Assembly (NCBI GenBank): GCA_007695095.1
Contig: REEL01000141.1
Coordinates: 1-52,368 of the forward strand
Reading direction: 5' to 3'
DNA from: Chitinophagaceae bacterium
GTDB taxonomy: Bacteria; Bacteroidota; Bacteroidia; Chitinophagales; REEL01
DNA length: 52,368 nucleotides
The notes under the pieces are model-generated. The model searched no databases and was not told where the DNA came from. It saw only the letters and a list, made by a program, of their open reading frames with translations. How positions within the stretch are numbered: the first letter of the stretch is position 1; each line of letters begins with the position of its first letter. This document shows, one piece after another, positions 17,593 to 26,296 of this stretch. The translations under genes and the position numbers were made by a program.

Positions 17593-18486
17593 ATGTCTGC
17601 CCACCAAAAAATATACAGAATTTTCAATGTTATTAGTCGTTTGCGTTCCCCAATTGGTTGTTCAAAGGAAAGAATGGCTGCCGATTTTGATGTTAATGTA
17701 CGAACTATTGAAAGATATTTTGAATTGCTGAGAGATATCGGATTTAATATCGAAAAAAAAGGTCCCCGGTTTTTCATCAACAAATTGGCTAATGAAAACC
17801 TAAAATATGAGAACTTTATCATTTTTAGTCTGGAAGAAGCCTCTTTAGTTAAAGAATGTTTGCTGAATCACTCAGGGCAATCCGTTTTTAAAAACAGCTT
17901 ACTGCAAAAACTCTATGCTCTAACTGAAATAGATGAAATAACAGATGAATTTTATCTTTTAAACATTAGTAAAAACATCAGTGAGATTCGAAACGCTATT
18001 AAAGAGAAAAAGCAAATTATACTTAAAAACTACACTTCAGTAAATAGTGAATCAGAAAAAGATCGCTGTGTTGAGCCTATACGGTTGATTCAATATTGCA
18101 GATATTTATTGGCTTTTGAACCGGAAAGCAATAGTGTGAAACAGTTTAAAATCGAACGCATTCAAAGAGTTGAAAATACCGGTAAAAATTGGACTAATGA
18201 AAAAAATCATCAAACTCTGGAAACTGACATTTTTGGGATGAACGGAGAAAAGAGTTATCAAATTCAATTGAAACTTAGTTTACGTGCTTACAGTCTCTTA
18301 ACCGAAGAATTTCCGGGCTCTGAAAGGTATATAAAAAGATCTAAAAAAAATATTTACTTTACTCCTACCGTAAACTCTTTTAAAGGCATTGGCAGATTTA
18401 CATTAGGCCTGATCGATGAGATTGAAGTAATAGAATCCGATGAATTTAAAAATTACCTTTCAGAAAAATTAAAAAAAGTTTTATAA
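17593..18486 (+). CDS. HTH/WYL-domain transcriptional regulator
   Basis: The first 60 residues form a winged helix: YRIFNVISRLRSPIGCSKERM, ADFDVNVRTIERYFELLRDIG. A WYL ligand-binding region follows from about residue 135, with CRYLLAFEPESNSVKQFKIERIQ, and a WCX-like C-terminal part (SYQIQLKLSLRAYSLLTEEF). WYL regulators sense nucleic acid or nucleotide-type ligands in characterised cases and often control defence or DNA repair genes. It has its own promoter, and the nearest downstream forward gene is the ferredoxin 1.4 kb away, so its targets are not indicated by context. A CGACA/TGTCG palindrome directly abuts its stop codon. Confidence 0.8.
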   Translation: MSAHQKIYRIFNVISRLRSPIGCSKERMAADFDVNVRTIERYFELLRDIGFNIEKKGPRFFINKLANENLKYENFIIFSLEEASLVKECLLNHSGQSVFKNSLLQKLYALTEIDEITDEFYLLNISKNISEIRNAIKEKKQIILKNYTSVNSESEKDRCVEPIRLIQYCRYLLAFEPESNSVKQFKIERIQRVENTGKNWTNEKNHQTLETDIFGMNGEKSYQIQLKLSLRAYSLLTEEFPGSERYIKRSKKNIYFTPTVNSFKGIGRFTLGLIDEIEVIESDEFKNYLSEKLKKVL

Positions 18487-18501
18487 CGACACTAGTTGTC
18501 G
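18487..18501. promoter_or_regulatory. Palindrome CGACA-CTAGT-TGTCG after the regulator gene
   Basis: CGACA (18487-18491) and TGTCG (18497-18501) are a perfect inverted repeat starting at the base after the stop codon. It has no T-run and is too short for a good terminator. It could be an operator bound by the adjacent WYL regulator or a target of another dimeric factor. This is an inference from position only. Confidence 0.35.
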
Positions 18502-18696
18502 CAGGCATAGTTGAACTTTGTATTTATAAGTAAACAAAGCACTTAAGAATATAAATTTCAAGCATGTATTTTTTTTAAACACAACTGAAAACCAAGATTG
18601 TTTTGTTTGTTAAACCTGTTAGCTTGTCTGTGTCATTCTACCCTTATCCGGTTCCTTTTTGGCGCAGGCAACTAACAGGCTATTTTATCAGAAAAA

Positions 18697-19728
18697 CTAA
18701 TGATTCTTAATCAGAAATTCCAAAGTATTTTGACCATCAGCATAATCATCCAGCTCAGGAAATTGGGTTTTCCCAAATGAAATTGCAAGTTTTTTTTCAC
18801 GTAAAATCTCATTTTCACCGGCTATACATTGTATTCCATCTTTAAAATTATTCAGCATTTCTATTCCGTGCTCTATATTCTTATACTTTTGATAATGTAA
18901 GCAAGAAACAGGTGATGAAAGAGAAGCATCTTCATAAAGAATTAAAAAATCAGATACCAAATGCTCCCGTTTACTCAATAACAGTAAAGAGCGGTGATAA
19001 TCAAAATTATTAAGATATCCTGTATGTTGTGAAAGCTTATATTTATCCTCCCAAATATCCAGCAACTTAGTTACATCATAGTCTTCCGGAATTAAGACAT
19101 TTGTGATATTCCGGCAACCCAGACCAAAATACGTAAATACATCATCCGACAGTAATTTCAGCTGCTCATCGCTTTCAGTTCCATCTAAAAAAGCTACAGA
19201 ATTTCTGTTTTTGCGCAAAATGTGAGGGTACTTGGAAAAATAATATTCAAAATACCTGTGTGTATTGTCATCACCCGTAGCTATAATAGCATCAGGGGAA
19301 CTAATCCTTTCTGAGAAATGAATATAATCTGCAATCTCACTATTTTGAGATTTTAGAAAATCATTAATAATCGGCCATAAAAACTTATCCTTTGAGGACA
19401 TTTTAATTACTGAAGTATAATTAGCGATAAAACCGGCTAAAAAATCATGAAAACCGACCAAAGGAATATTCCCTGCCATTATCAGGGCTAACTTTTTAGA
19501 CGGCTTTTCATTTGGTATTTTATCCTTAAAACTATCAGTCCATTTCAGTAATGCATCCTCATTCAGGAATTTTTGGGCTATATGCCCCAGAGAACGGTTT
19601 ACATTATCTTCAGTGAACCATTTATTATGCTCACCGGCTAAACGAATCCCTTCTTTTAAGACAGCAGGTTTTTCTTCTAAAAAAGCTCTCAGATTACCGA
19701 GCAATTCAATTTTTTCTTTCAAATCCAT
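18697..19728 (-). CDS. Acyl-CoA reductase, LuxC-like
   Basis: This 343-residue protein has features of the LuxC/acyl-CoA reductase branch of the aldehyde dehydrogenase superfamily. These are ALIMAGNIPLVGFHDFLAGF, SSKDKFLWPI, an NAD-site-like AIIATGDDNTHRYF, RKNRNSVAFLDG, and the catalytic cysteine in DVFTYFGLGCRNITNVL. Such enzymes reduce fatty acyl-CoA to aldehydes. The divergent gene encodes a ferredoxin, an arrangement I recall as common in Bacteroidota. The ATG at 19728 is preferred; the frame also runs to a TTG at 19743, but that would place the start inside the -7 promoter element. Confidence 0.75.
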   Translation of the reverse strand: MDLKEKIELLGNLRAFLEEKPAVLKEGIRLAGEHNKWFTEDNVNRSLGHIAQKFLNEDALLKWTDSFKDKIPNEKPSKKLALIMAGNIPLVGFHDFLAGFIANYTSVIKMSSKDKFLWPIINDFLKSQNSEIADYIHFSERISSPDAIIATGDDNTHRYFEYYFSKYPHILRKNRNSVAFLDGTESDEQLKLLSDDVFTYFGLGCRNITNVLIPEDYDVTKLLDIWEDKYKLSQHTGYLNNFDYHRSLLLLSKREHLVSDFLILYEDASLSSPVSCLHYQKYKNIEHGIEMLNNFKDGIQCIAGENEILREKKLAISFGKTQFPELDDYADGQNTLEFLIKNH

Positions 19729-19732
19729 TTTG

Positions 19733-19740
19733 CAAAAATA
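19733..19740 (-). promoter_or_regulatory. -7 promoter element directly before the acyl-CoA reductase gene
   Basis: On the reverse strand TATTTTTG (19740-19733) is followed by four bases and the ATG at 19728. This implies a leaderless or nearly leaderless transcript if used. Confidence 0.4.
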
Positions 19741-19820
19741 CAAAAAAGTGCCTGCAAAAATTCAGAAAATTAAACTCAAACATAAAAAGCGTTGTTACGT
19801 ATTTAATGATTGCATTTTAT

Positions 19821-19828
19821 TAATTTTG
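19821..19828 (+). promoter_or_regulatory. -7 promoter element of the ferredoxin gene
   Basis: TAATTTTG followed by CAAC matches TAnnTTTG and lies 31 bases before the ATG at 19860. Confidence 0.45.
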
Positions 19829-19859
19829 CAACATGTTTTTTTAACTAAAATCTATTTGT

Positions 19860-20207
19860 ATGGCTATAATGATAACTGATGAATGTATAAATTGCGGAGC
19901 ATGCGAACCGGAATGTCCGAATAATGCAATTTACGAAGGCGGAGTTGAGTGGGCAATGTCTGACGGAACGACAGTAAGTGGAACCGTTAAATTAAAAGAC
20001 GGCTCTGAAGTAGATGTGAATGAACGATTTGACCCGATAGCGGAAGACTATTACTTTATTGTGCCGGATAAGTGTACAGAATGCGTAGGTTTTCACGAAG
20101 AACCTCAATGTGCCGCTGTATGTCCTGTTGATTGTTGCGTTCCTGATCCGGATAATGTGGATAGTGAAGAAGAGCTACTTGCTCGCAAAGAAAAAATGCA
20201 TTTATAA
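19860..20207 (+). CDS. 2x[4Fe-4S] ferredoxin (YfhL-like)
   Basis: The protein has 115 residues. The first cluster motif is CINCGACEPECP near the N-terminus. The second set is CTECVGFHEEPQCAAVCP, with an eight-residue spacer between the second and third cysteines, as in the YfhL/Alvin-type ferredoxins with a loop insertion. A 40-residue insert separates the two halves. It carries two [4Fe-4S] clusters and serves as a low-potential electron carrier. The divergently transcribed acyl-CoA reductase may be linked by shared regulation but need not be its partner. A strong terminator follows. Confidence 0.85.
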   Translation: MAIMITDECINCGACEPECPNNAIYEGGVEWAMSDGTTVSGTVKLKDGSEVDVNERFDPIAEDYYFIVPDKCTECVGFHEEPQCAAVCPVDCCVPDPDNVDSEEELLARKEKMHL

Positions 20208-20225
20208 TCCATTTCAACTTTTTCT

Positions 20226-20271
20226 AATAGCGGATACTTTTGGTAATTCTTTAGTGTCCGCTATTTTTTTT
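20226..20271 (+). terminator. Intrinsic terminator after the ferredoxin gene
   Basis: AATAGCGGA (20226-20234) pairs with TCCGCTATT (20257-20265) and is followed by six further T. The 3' arm overlaps the stop codon of the convergent NUDIX gene, so the two convergent transcripts share this structure. Confidence 0.8.
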
Positions 20272-20821
20272 GCCTTAAATGATGCAATTTCAGTATTGCT
20301 GCCACACTTATAGCATCTGTAATTTCTCCCTTCATTACCATTTCAAAAGCTTTAGAAAAATGCACTTTTTTAAGTTGCAATTCCTCCGTTTCCTCTTGTT
20401 CAATCTCCCCTACTTTTTGAAAATCTTCAGCTATAAAAACAATTGCTTTTTCATCGGTTATGCAATTAGAAGTATGCAAATCCATTAATTGAGTATATTT
20501 AGCCGCAATAATTCCGGTTTCTTCTCTAAGCTCACGCTTTGCTGCATCCAGCACATCTTCCCCTATCGGGCAACCTCCTTCAGGAATTTCCCATGAATAT
20601 TGATTCAGGGGATAGCGATATTGACCGACCAAATAAATATTATCATCACTATCCAGAGGTACTACGCCTACAGCAACACTTTTTACCATTACAACACCAT
20701 AAATGCCGGGCTTCCCTGCCGGGTTTAGTACCTTATCTTCACGCAAACGAATCCAGTTATTGTCATAATGCACCGAACTGTCTAATAGTGTCCACGGATT
20801 TTTTACCTTACTTTCCTTCAT
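20261..20821 (-). CDS. NUDIX hydrolase, ADP-ribose pyrophosphatase type
   Basis: The Nudix box is complete: G-x5-E-x7-REL-x-EE-x-G-I, written as GGCPIGEDVLDAAKRELREE and TGI. The N-terminal part (VHYDNNWIRLREDKVLNPAG) and the VAVGVVPLDSDDNIYLVGQY strand match the ADP-ribose pyrophosphatase group. These split ADP-ribose into AMP and ribose-5-phosphate. The start overlaps the sirtuin stop by 14 bases. The pairing makes sense because sirtuins release O-acyl-ADP-ribose, which such NUDIX enzymes can hydrolyse; this functional link is an inference. The stop codon is TAG. Confidence 0.85.
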   Translation of the reverse strand: MKESKVKNPWTLLDSSVHYDNNWIRLREDKVLNPAGKPGIYGVVMVKSVAVGVVPLDSDDNIYLVGQYRYPLNQYSWEIPEGGCPIGEDVLDAAKRELREETGIIAAKYTQLMDLHTSNCITDEKAIVFIAEDFQKVGEIEQEETEELQLKKVHFSKAFEMVMKGEITDAISVAAILKLHHLRQKK

Positions 20822-21500
20822 TTAAAATTTTTTTGATTTGCTCTACCCCTTCCGTAGCTGATTTTTTAATAAAATGAATATTATCAAGACCATGTACAGG
20901 AGGCGATGTGGGGTCAACAATATACACAGGCACGCCCGGCCTGGCATAATTCACAAGGCCGGCTGCAGGATATACCTGCAAAGAGGTTCCTATTACTATC
21001 ACTATATCAGCTGAAGGCATCAAATCCATGGCTTTATATATCATAGGGACTGCCTCTCCAAACCAAACGATATGCGGACGTAACTGACTGCCTTCCGGAC
21101 ATAGATTACCGGTTACCAAGTCTTTTTCCCAATCATAAATTAAATTCTCATTGCCGGTGCTTCTTACTTTGAGCAATTCACCATGCAAATGAATAATATT
21201 CGTTGAACCGGCTCTTTCATGTAAATCATCAACATTTTGTGTAATTACCGTGACATCATAATTTTTTTCCAGATCGGCAATGAATGTGTGCGCTTTGTTG
21301 GGCTTAACTTCTTTAAGTTGTTTTCTACGCATATTATAAAAATCAAGCACCAAATCCTGATTCATTTGCCAGGCTTCAGGGGTTGCTACATCCTCTATTC
21401 TATAATTTTCCCATAAACCTCCGCTGTCTCTGAATGTAGACAAACCGCTTTCTGCACTAATACCGGCACCACTTAAAACAATTATTCTTTTTTTGGTCAT
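20808..21500 (-). CDS. cobB: Sir2-family NAD-dependent protein deacylase (CobB type)
   Basis: NAD-binding motifs are GAGISAESGLSTFRDSGGLW at residues 11-30, TQNVDDLHERAG with HLHGE (catalytic His), RPHIVWFGE and VIGTSLQVYPAAGL. The YNMRRKQ stretch has the Tyr-x-x-Arg pair that marks class III sirtuins, which prefer succinyl or malonyl lysine. The usual four zinc cysteines are missing between HLHGE and RPHIVWF (only one Cys, in NLCPEG), so the small domain is probably zinc-free. At 230 residues it is a normal bacterial length. It is the middle gene of a lipoprotein-sirtuin-NUDIX operon. Confidence 0.88.
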   Translation of the reverse strand: MTKKRIIVLSGAGISAESGLSTFRDSGGLWENYRIEDVATPEAWQMNQDLVLDFYNMRRKQLKEVKPNKAHTFIADLEKNYDVTVITQNVDDLHERAGSTNIIHLHGELLKVRSTGNENLIYDWEKDLVTGNLCPEGSQLRPHIVWFGEAVPMIYKAMDLMPSADIVIVIGTSLQVYPAAGLVNYARPGVPVYIVDPTSPPVHGLDNIHFIKKSATEGVEQIKKILNEGK

Positions 21501-21509
21501 AGATTTTTG

Positions 21510-22037
21510 CTATTGAAGTTTGATATATTTTACGGCTTCTAATTCTATGCCTCTAAAACCGTCTTCCACATTTACTTTCATGCTTAACTCAACTACTCCC
21601 GCTTGTCCTCTTCTTGTATTATATTCCCAAACATGCCAACCTATTTCGTCAGACTGACTTCTGCCGTATTTACGTGTGAAATATTCATAGACATCCTTTT
21701 CAATTGTCTGTATCATTTCGAGGTTATTCAAAGAATAGAAAGCCGTTATCATATCCAATTCACCGGCACCGTTAAAAAAATACTGTATATCCAAAAAATC
21801 ATTTGTAGATGCTCCTTCCGGCCTGTCAATATAATGTAAAAAATCATTGTCCTCATCCAATAGCTCACCATATTCTGCCTCTTTAACTTCTTCTATAGAT
21901 ACATCAAACTCAATACCTCTGAACACTCCGGATCTGTCACCTATAAATGCTTGAGAAACCGGATCCATTCGCTCAAAATAATTGCATGATACGAAAAAGA
22001 TAAGTGACAATAGAAATACATATTTTACATTATTCAT
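21510..22037 (-). CDS. Lipoprotein of unknown function
   Basis: The N-terminus is a lipoprotein signal with the lipobox FVSC; the acylated Cys is at residue 18. The mature part has about 155 residues with alternating beta and amphipathic segments (GIEFDVSIEEVKEAEYGELL, LDIQYFFNGAGELDMITAFY, KDVYEYFTRKYG). This suggests a small alpha/beta domain comparing a predicted and an observed value, but I recognise no family. It lies nine bases before the sirtuin start in the same operon. No function is assigned. Confidence 0.6.
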   Translation of the reverse strand: MNNVKYVFLLSLIFFVSCNYFERMDPVSQAFIGDRSGVFRGIEFDVSIEEVKEAEYGELLDEDNDFLHYIDRPEGASTNDFLDIQYFFNGAGELDMITAFYSLNNLEMIQTIEKDVYEYFTRKYGRSQSDEIGWHVWEYNTRRGQAGVVELSMKVNVEDGFRGIELEAVKYIKLQ

Positions 22038-22228
22038 GATGCATTTTTTAATAAAATTAGTTACTAATTTACAGATTGAAAGTCATTTTTTGAAAACTAA
22101 CACTAACTAACTGACAATTCAAACGTGAAAGTACTATAGTTAGATTTATTTTCAACAGGCTTTTTTCTAAAAATATCAAAAAAAATAGACAAAAAACATG
22201 CTAAAAGTAGAATTATAAAGCGTTTATT

Positions 22229-22262
22229 AAAAAAAAAGCCTGAAAGAAATCTTTCAGGCTTT
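22229..22262 (-). terminator. Intrinsic terminator of pnp
   Basis: On the reverse strand AAAGCCTGAAAG (22262-22251) pairs perfectly with CTTTCAGGCTTT (22246-22235) around a four-base loop and is followed by a nine-base T-run. It is a strong rho-independent terminator for the rpsO-pnp transcript. Confidence 0.9.
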
Positions 22263-22283
22263 AATTGTGCTTAGTTTAAAAAC

Positions 22284-24398
22284 TTAGTTTTTATTTAAAA
22301 GAACTTTTCTAGAAAGTTTATATTTTCCTGTTTTTTCGTCAATATCAAGCAATTTTACATTCACCTGATCTCCGATATTTAAGACTTCTTCAACTTTCTC
22401 TAAGCGTTTCCACTCTATCTCAGAAATGTGAAGTAATCCTTCTTTACCGGGTAAAAATTCAACAAAAGCTCCGTAAGGCATAATCGTTTTTACCGTTGCT
22501 TCATAGACTTCTCCAATTTCCGGCATAGTTGTAATACCTTTAATCATACTCATTGCCTTATCAATCGCTGCTTTATCTGAAGAAACTATTTCAATAATAC
22601 CCACATCACCTTTTTCTTCGATAGTAATTATTGCTTTAGACTGCTTTTGAATTTCCTGTATAACCTTACCGCCCGGTCCTATTACCGCTCCAATAAACTC
22701 TTTAGGAATACTGGTTTTGACAATTCTCGGTGCATGAGGTTTGTAATCTTCACGCGGCTCATGAATTAATGTGTTCATTTCGTTAAGAATATGAAGTCTG
22801 CCTTCTCTTGCCTGATGTAAAGCTTCTTTTAATACATTAAAATCAAGGCTTTTCAATTTAATATCCATCTGACATGCAGTAATTCCCTGCTCTGTACCGG
22901 TAACTTTAAAATCCATATCTCCAAGATGATCCTCATCTCCTAAAATATCGGATAAAACCATATATCGGTTGCCATCAGAAATTAATCCCATAGCTATACC
23001 TGAAACAGGAGCTTTTACTTTCACACCGGCATCCATTAAGGCAAGTGAACCGGCACATACTGTAGCCATAGATGATGAACCGTTAGATTCAAGGATATCA
23101 GAAACGATACGAACAGTATAAGGATTCGTTTCGCTATCGGGTAATACTTTTTTCAATGCTCTTAAAGCAAGATTTCCGTGTCCTACTTCTCTTCTTCCGA
23201 CACCTCTGTAAGGTCTTGCATCACCGGTACTGTATGGAGGGAAATTATAGTGAAGCATAAAGTCGAGTGTACCACTGGTAGTAGCTCCATCAACCATTTG
23301 CTCATCCATTTTTGTTCCTAATGTTACGGTTGTAAGTGATTGCGTTTCTCCTCTTGTGAAAATACTTGAACCATGCGCTGACGGCAAATAATCTATTTCA
23401 CACCAGATTGGGCGAATTTCATTATTCTTACGACCATCTAAACGAATTTTATCACTTAATGCAACTTCTCTGATTGCTTTTTTTGATATTGAACCAAAAT
23501 ATTGATTTATCATAAAAGCCTTTTCCTCTTTTTCTTCCTCTGATAAGGTTTCCAAAAGGGCTTCTTTCACTGCTTTAAAATCGTCAGCACGCTGAAGCTT
23601 ATCGGCATTTTGCTTTCTGGCGACTTCCTGAATTTTATCAAAACAAAAATCTTCTATTCGCTGCTTTAATTCTTCATCATGATTTTCATGAGAATATTCT
23701 CTTTTTTGAACATTTAGCATAGCTACCAACTCATTTTGCTTGGTACACTGTAGTTTAATAGCCTCATGCCCTACCTCTATGGCCTTAATCATTTCTTCTT
23801 CAGAACATTCATTCATCTCACCTTCTACCATGATTATACTCTCTAATGTTCCTGCCATAAGCATATCAATATCAGCTCTTTCTAAATCCGTTTTTCCGGG
23901 ATTCACAACATATTCACCATCAATTCTGGCTACTCTTGCTTCTGAAATTGGACCGTTAAAAGGGATATCAGAAACTGAAATAGCTGCACTAGCAGCCAAA
24001 CCGGCCAAAGCATCCGGCATATCATCATTTCCTAAAGAAATAAGATTAATATTCAAAAAAGTATCTGCATGATAATCATCAGGCAACATTGGTCGAATAG
24101 CTCTGTCTACTAAACGGCTGATTAAAATCTCATGCTCGGAAGGTCTTGCTTCTCTCTTAAAAAAACCACCGGGAAACTTTCCTGCTGATGCGTATTTCTC
24201 CTGATAATCTACTGTTAATGGAAGAAAATCTACATCTTCCTTAGCTTCTTTAGCGCTGACTACAGTTGCCAGTAACATAGTGTTACCCATTCTAACTACA
24301 ACGGAACCATCAGCCTGCTTAGCTAACTTTCCCGTTTCAATTGTAATTTCCTTGCCATCCGGCATTTGGAAACTTATACTTGTTCCTAATTTATTCAT
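22284..24398 (-). CDS. pnp: Polynucleotide phosphorylase
   Basis: The 704-residue protein has two RNase PH-like domains, a linking helical domain, then KH ([19 protein letters not shown], residues about 562-580) and S1 ([20 protein letters not shown], then [11 protein letters not shown]) domains. The catalytic phosphate and metal region includes [18 protein letters not shown] and [20 protein letters not shown]. It degrades RNA 3' to 5' by phosphorolysis and helps form the degradosome-like machinery. It follows rpsO on the reverse strand with a hairpin between the two genes, the conserved bacterial order. Confidence 0.97.
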   Translation of the reverse strand: MNKLGTSISFQMPDGKEITIETGKLAKQADGSVVVRMGNTMLLATVVSAKEAKEDVDFLPLTVDYQEKYASAGKFPGGFFKREARPSEHEILISRLVDRAIRPMLPDDYHADTFLNINLISLGNDDMPDALAGLAASAAISVSDIPFNGPISEARVARIDGEYVVNPGKTDLERADIDMLMAGTLESIIMVEGEMNECSEEEMIKAIEVGHEAIKLQCTKQNELVAMLNVQKREYSHENHDEELKQRIEDFCFDKIQEVARKQNADKLQRADDFKAVKEALLETLSEEEKEEKAFMINQYFGSISKKAIREVALSDKIRLDGRKNNEIRPIWCEIDYLPSAHGSSIFTRGETQSLTTVTLGTKMDEQMVDGATTSGTLDFMLHYNFPPYSTGDARPYRGVGRREVGHGNLALRALKKVLPDSETNPYTVRIVSDILESNGSSSMATVCAGSLALMDAGVKVKAPVSGIAMGLISDGNRYMVLSDILGDEDHLGDMDFKVTGTEQGITACQMDIKLKSLDFNVLKEALHQAREGRLHILNEMNTLIHEPREDYKPHAPRIVKTSIPKEFIGAVIGPGGKVIQEIQKQSKAIITIEEKGDVGIIEIVSSDKAAIDKAMSMIKGITTMPEIGEVYEATVKTIMPYGAFVEFLPGKEGLLHISEIEWKRLEKVEEVLNIGDQVNVKLLDIDEKTGKYKLSRKVLLNKN

Positions 24399-24418
24399 TT
24401 ATGATTATTTTGTAACTT

Positions 24419-24454
24419 AAAAAGCCCCCTAAGGCTTTTAATTTTTGGGGGCTT
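24419..24454 (-). terminator. Hairpin between rpsO and pnp (terminator or processing site)
   Basis: On the reverse strand AAGCCCCC (24454-24447) pairs with GGGGGCTT (24429-24422) around a 17-base AT-rich loop, and a short T-run follows. It starts at the rpsO stop codon. In E. coli the rpsO-pnp spacer contains a terminator and an RNase III site used for pnp autoregulation; the equivalent use here is an inference. Confidence 0.7.
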
Positions 24455-24725
24455 ATCTTCTTAATTTTAAATCTTCGATTAACTTTCTGTAACCTTCCAG
24501 ATTTCTTCTCTGAAGGTACTTTAGCAACCTTTTTCTCTTTCCAACCATCCGGTTCAGGGCTTGTGTGGTTGAAAAATCTTTACGATGTTTCTTCAAATGG
24601 TCTGTTAAGCTCGATATACGAAACGTTAATAAGGCAACCTGGCCTTCTACAGATCCTGTGTTCATTTCTGAACCACCGAAATCTTTAAAGATTTCTTGTT
24701 TTTTTTCTTTTGTTAAATATGACAT
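24453..24725 (-). CDS. rpsO: 30S ribosomal protein S15
   Basis: From ATG 24725 the product has the standard start MSYLTKEKKQEIFKDFGG and the family pattern NTGSVEGQVALLTFRISSLT, HLKKHRKDFST and KRKRLLKYLQRRNLEGYR. It is 90 residues, the usual length. An in-frame ATG 12 codons upstream would add an atypical basic leader and is not chosen. S15 binds the 16S rRNA three-way junction and helps bridge the subunits. It is transcribed before pnp. Confidence 0.97.
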   Translation of the reverse strand: MSYLTKEKKQEIFKDFGGSEMNTGSVEGQVALLTFRISSLTDHLKKHRKDFSTTQALNRMVGKRKRLLKYLQRRNLEGYRKLIEDLKLRR

Positions 24726-24760
24726 TGTCTTTACTAATTTTCCTTTTTGTAAATCAGCCA

Positions 24761-24768
24761 CAAAGTTA
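24761..24768 (-). promoter_or_regulatory. -7 promoter element of rpsO
   Basis: On the reverse strand TAACTTTG (24768-24761) followed by TGG matches the consensus and sits 35 bases before the rpsO ATG. Confidence 0.5.
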
Positions 24769-24944
24769 GCATTTTATCTTTTAATTTTATCATTTCTCTG
24801 CAAAAAATTATCTGCTGTTTCTGATTTTAACGGTAAAAAAGGCAAATTTAATTTGAATAAAGTGCACTTCGGAGATCAATTACCAAAATTCAATGCCCTT
24901 TTTTCAAACTATTTAGCAATCAAGATGTTTATATAAATAAAAAT

Positions 24945-25124
24945 ATGTTTGGATTATTTAAGAAAGACCCCCTAAAGAAATTAGAAAAAGATTATCTTGA
25001 GCTAATGGAAAAAGGCAGAGATGCTCAAAGAAATGGTGACCTCCATGCCTACGGAGATTATGTAGGAAAAGCTGAAGAAATAATGAAAAAAATTGAAGAG
25101 CTAAAGAAAAAAGGCGAGTCTTAG
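24945..25124 (+). CDS. Small DUF6435/Lacal_2735-like protein
   Basis: A 59-residue frame starts MFGLFKKDPLKKLEKDYLEL and continues as a charged helical hairpin, with EKGRDAQRNGDLHAYGDYVG in the middle and AEEIMKKIEELKKK at the end. The MFGLFKK-x-K-LEK start, length and two-helix layout fit a small family common in Bacteroidota and marine bacteria (Lacal_2735/DUF6435), whose function is unknown. The frame ends with TAG. Its size is below common open-reading-frame cutoffs. It precedes the release-factor-like gene by 69 bases. Confidence 0.65.
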   Translation: MFGLFKKDPLKKLEKDYLELMEKGRDAQRNGDLHAYGDYVGKAEEIMKKIEELKKKGES

Positions 25125-25156
25125 CCTTACATTCTTTTATTTTATGTTATTTCTTC

Positions 25157-25164
25157 TATTTTTG
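25157..25164 (+). promoter_or_regulatory. -7 promoter element of the baeRF-like gene
   Basis: TATTTTTG followed by TAAA matches TAnnTTTG and lies 29 bases before the ATG at 25194. No TTG is seen at the expected upstream distance. Confidence 0.4.
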
Positions 25165-25193
25165 TAAAAAAATTAAATAAACAAAGTTAAACT

Positions 25194-26279
25194 ATGATTC
25201 ACGAACAACTATTAAAGTTAAAAAGCTATAAATCTTATCCGTGCGTTTCAATTCTATTACCGACCAGCCGGACTTTTCCCGATTTCAAAAAAGATGAAAT
25301 TGTTATTAAAAACCTTTTGAAAGATGCCGAAAGCAGACTTTTAGATAAGTTTCACAAAAGAGAAATTCAAAGCATTTTGGATAAAATGGAAAACTTCCAG
25401 AAAGAAATAGATTATAAACACCTACTCGACGGAATGGGTATTTTTATATCTAATGAAACGCTGGAAATTGTTTATATGCCTTTCCGGGTTGAAAAAAATG
25501 TAGTTATAGATGAATCTTTTCAGGTGAGGGATATCGTTCATACTTTAAACAGAATGTATCATTATGCGGCTGTGGTTATAAGTGATAAAAAGACTAAGGT
25601 TTATGAAGGCTATAACAGTAGTCTTTCTGAGATGGAATTGGAAGACTTTCCGGTAGGAATAGATGATTTGGCAAACCACGATTCAAGCTTTGGAGACCCC
25701 AGAGCCAGAGATAAAAGTTCATTTGATGAAAAAAACAGACTTAAATTAGTTACTTTCATTGATGATGCTCTGACAAAACACGTTAGTCAGGATTTACCTT
25801 TAGTAATTATAGGTGTTGATAAACAAGTAGGTTTTTTCAAGAAAATTACTAAAAATGAAAGCCATATTTTATTTTATATCACAGGAAGTTATGATTACGC
25901 TACTCCTCACGAATTAAATAAAGTGATTTACCCTCATTTAGAAGAACATATCAAAAAAGAAAAGGAAAGCTTACTTGGTTTACTTTCAGAAGCGGTTAGC
26001 AGAGGTACATATACTTCCGGCATCAGTCAGGTTTGGAGAAAAGCGCATGAAGGCAGAATTCGCACCCTGATTGTTGAAGATAACTTTTCTGTTGGTGCGG
26101 ACCTGGAAGAAGGCGGTTTGAGTATAAGCCTGAATTCAAACAAAGACAGAAAGTCCCATATAGAAGATGCTGTGGATGATGTAGCAGAAATGGTCATCTT
26201 AAAAGGCGGTAATGTCCGTTTTGTAAAAGAAGGCTCATTAGAAAAGCATGATCGTATTGCTTCTATTAACAGATATTAA
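25194..26279 (+). CDS. Release-factor-like protein, candidate baeRF family 3 (Balon-related)
   Basis: This 361-residue protein has three apparent domains. Residues 1-130 include VSILLPTSRTFPDFKKDEIV and GMGIFISNETLEIVYMPFRV. Residues 130-260 include YAAVVISDKKTKVYEG (an eRF1-type strand-loop) and PLVIIGVDKQVGFF. Residues 265-361 include ESLLGLLSEAVSRGTYTSGI, HEGRIRTLIVEDNF and AEMVILKGGNVRFV, an L7Ae/eRF1 domain-3-like end. This order resembles the bacterial archaeo-eukaryotic release factor homologues (baeRF). The described hibernation factor Balon belongs to a group related to eRF1/Pelota. No GGQ motif is present, so peptide release is unlikely and ribosome hibernation or rescue is more plausible. 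The family call is by pattern only. Confidence 0.55.
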   Translation: MIHEQLLKLKSYKSYPCVSILLPTSRTFPDFKKDEIVIKNLLKDAESRLLDKFHKREIQSILDKMENFQKEIDYKHLLDGMGIFISNETLEIVYMPFRVEKNVVIDESFQVRDIVHTLNRMYHYAAVVISDKKTKVYEGYNSSLSEMELEDFPVGIDDLANHDSSFGDPRARDKSSFDEKNRLKLVTFIDDALTKHVSQDLPLVIIGVDKQVGFFKKITKNESHILFYITGSYDYATPHELNKVIYPHLEEHIKKEKESLLGLLSEAVSRGTYTSGISQVWRKAHEGRIRTLIVEDNFSVGADLEEGGLSISLNSNKDRKSHIEDAVDDVAEMVILKGGNVRFVKEGSLEKHDRIASINRY

Positions 26280-26296
26280 TATTTAGCCTGACAGGC

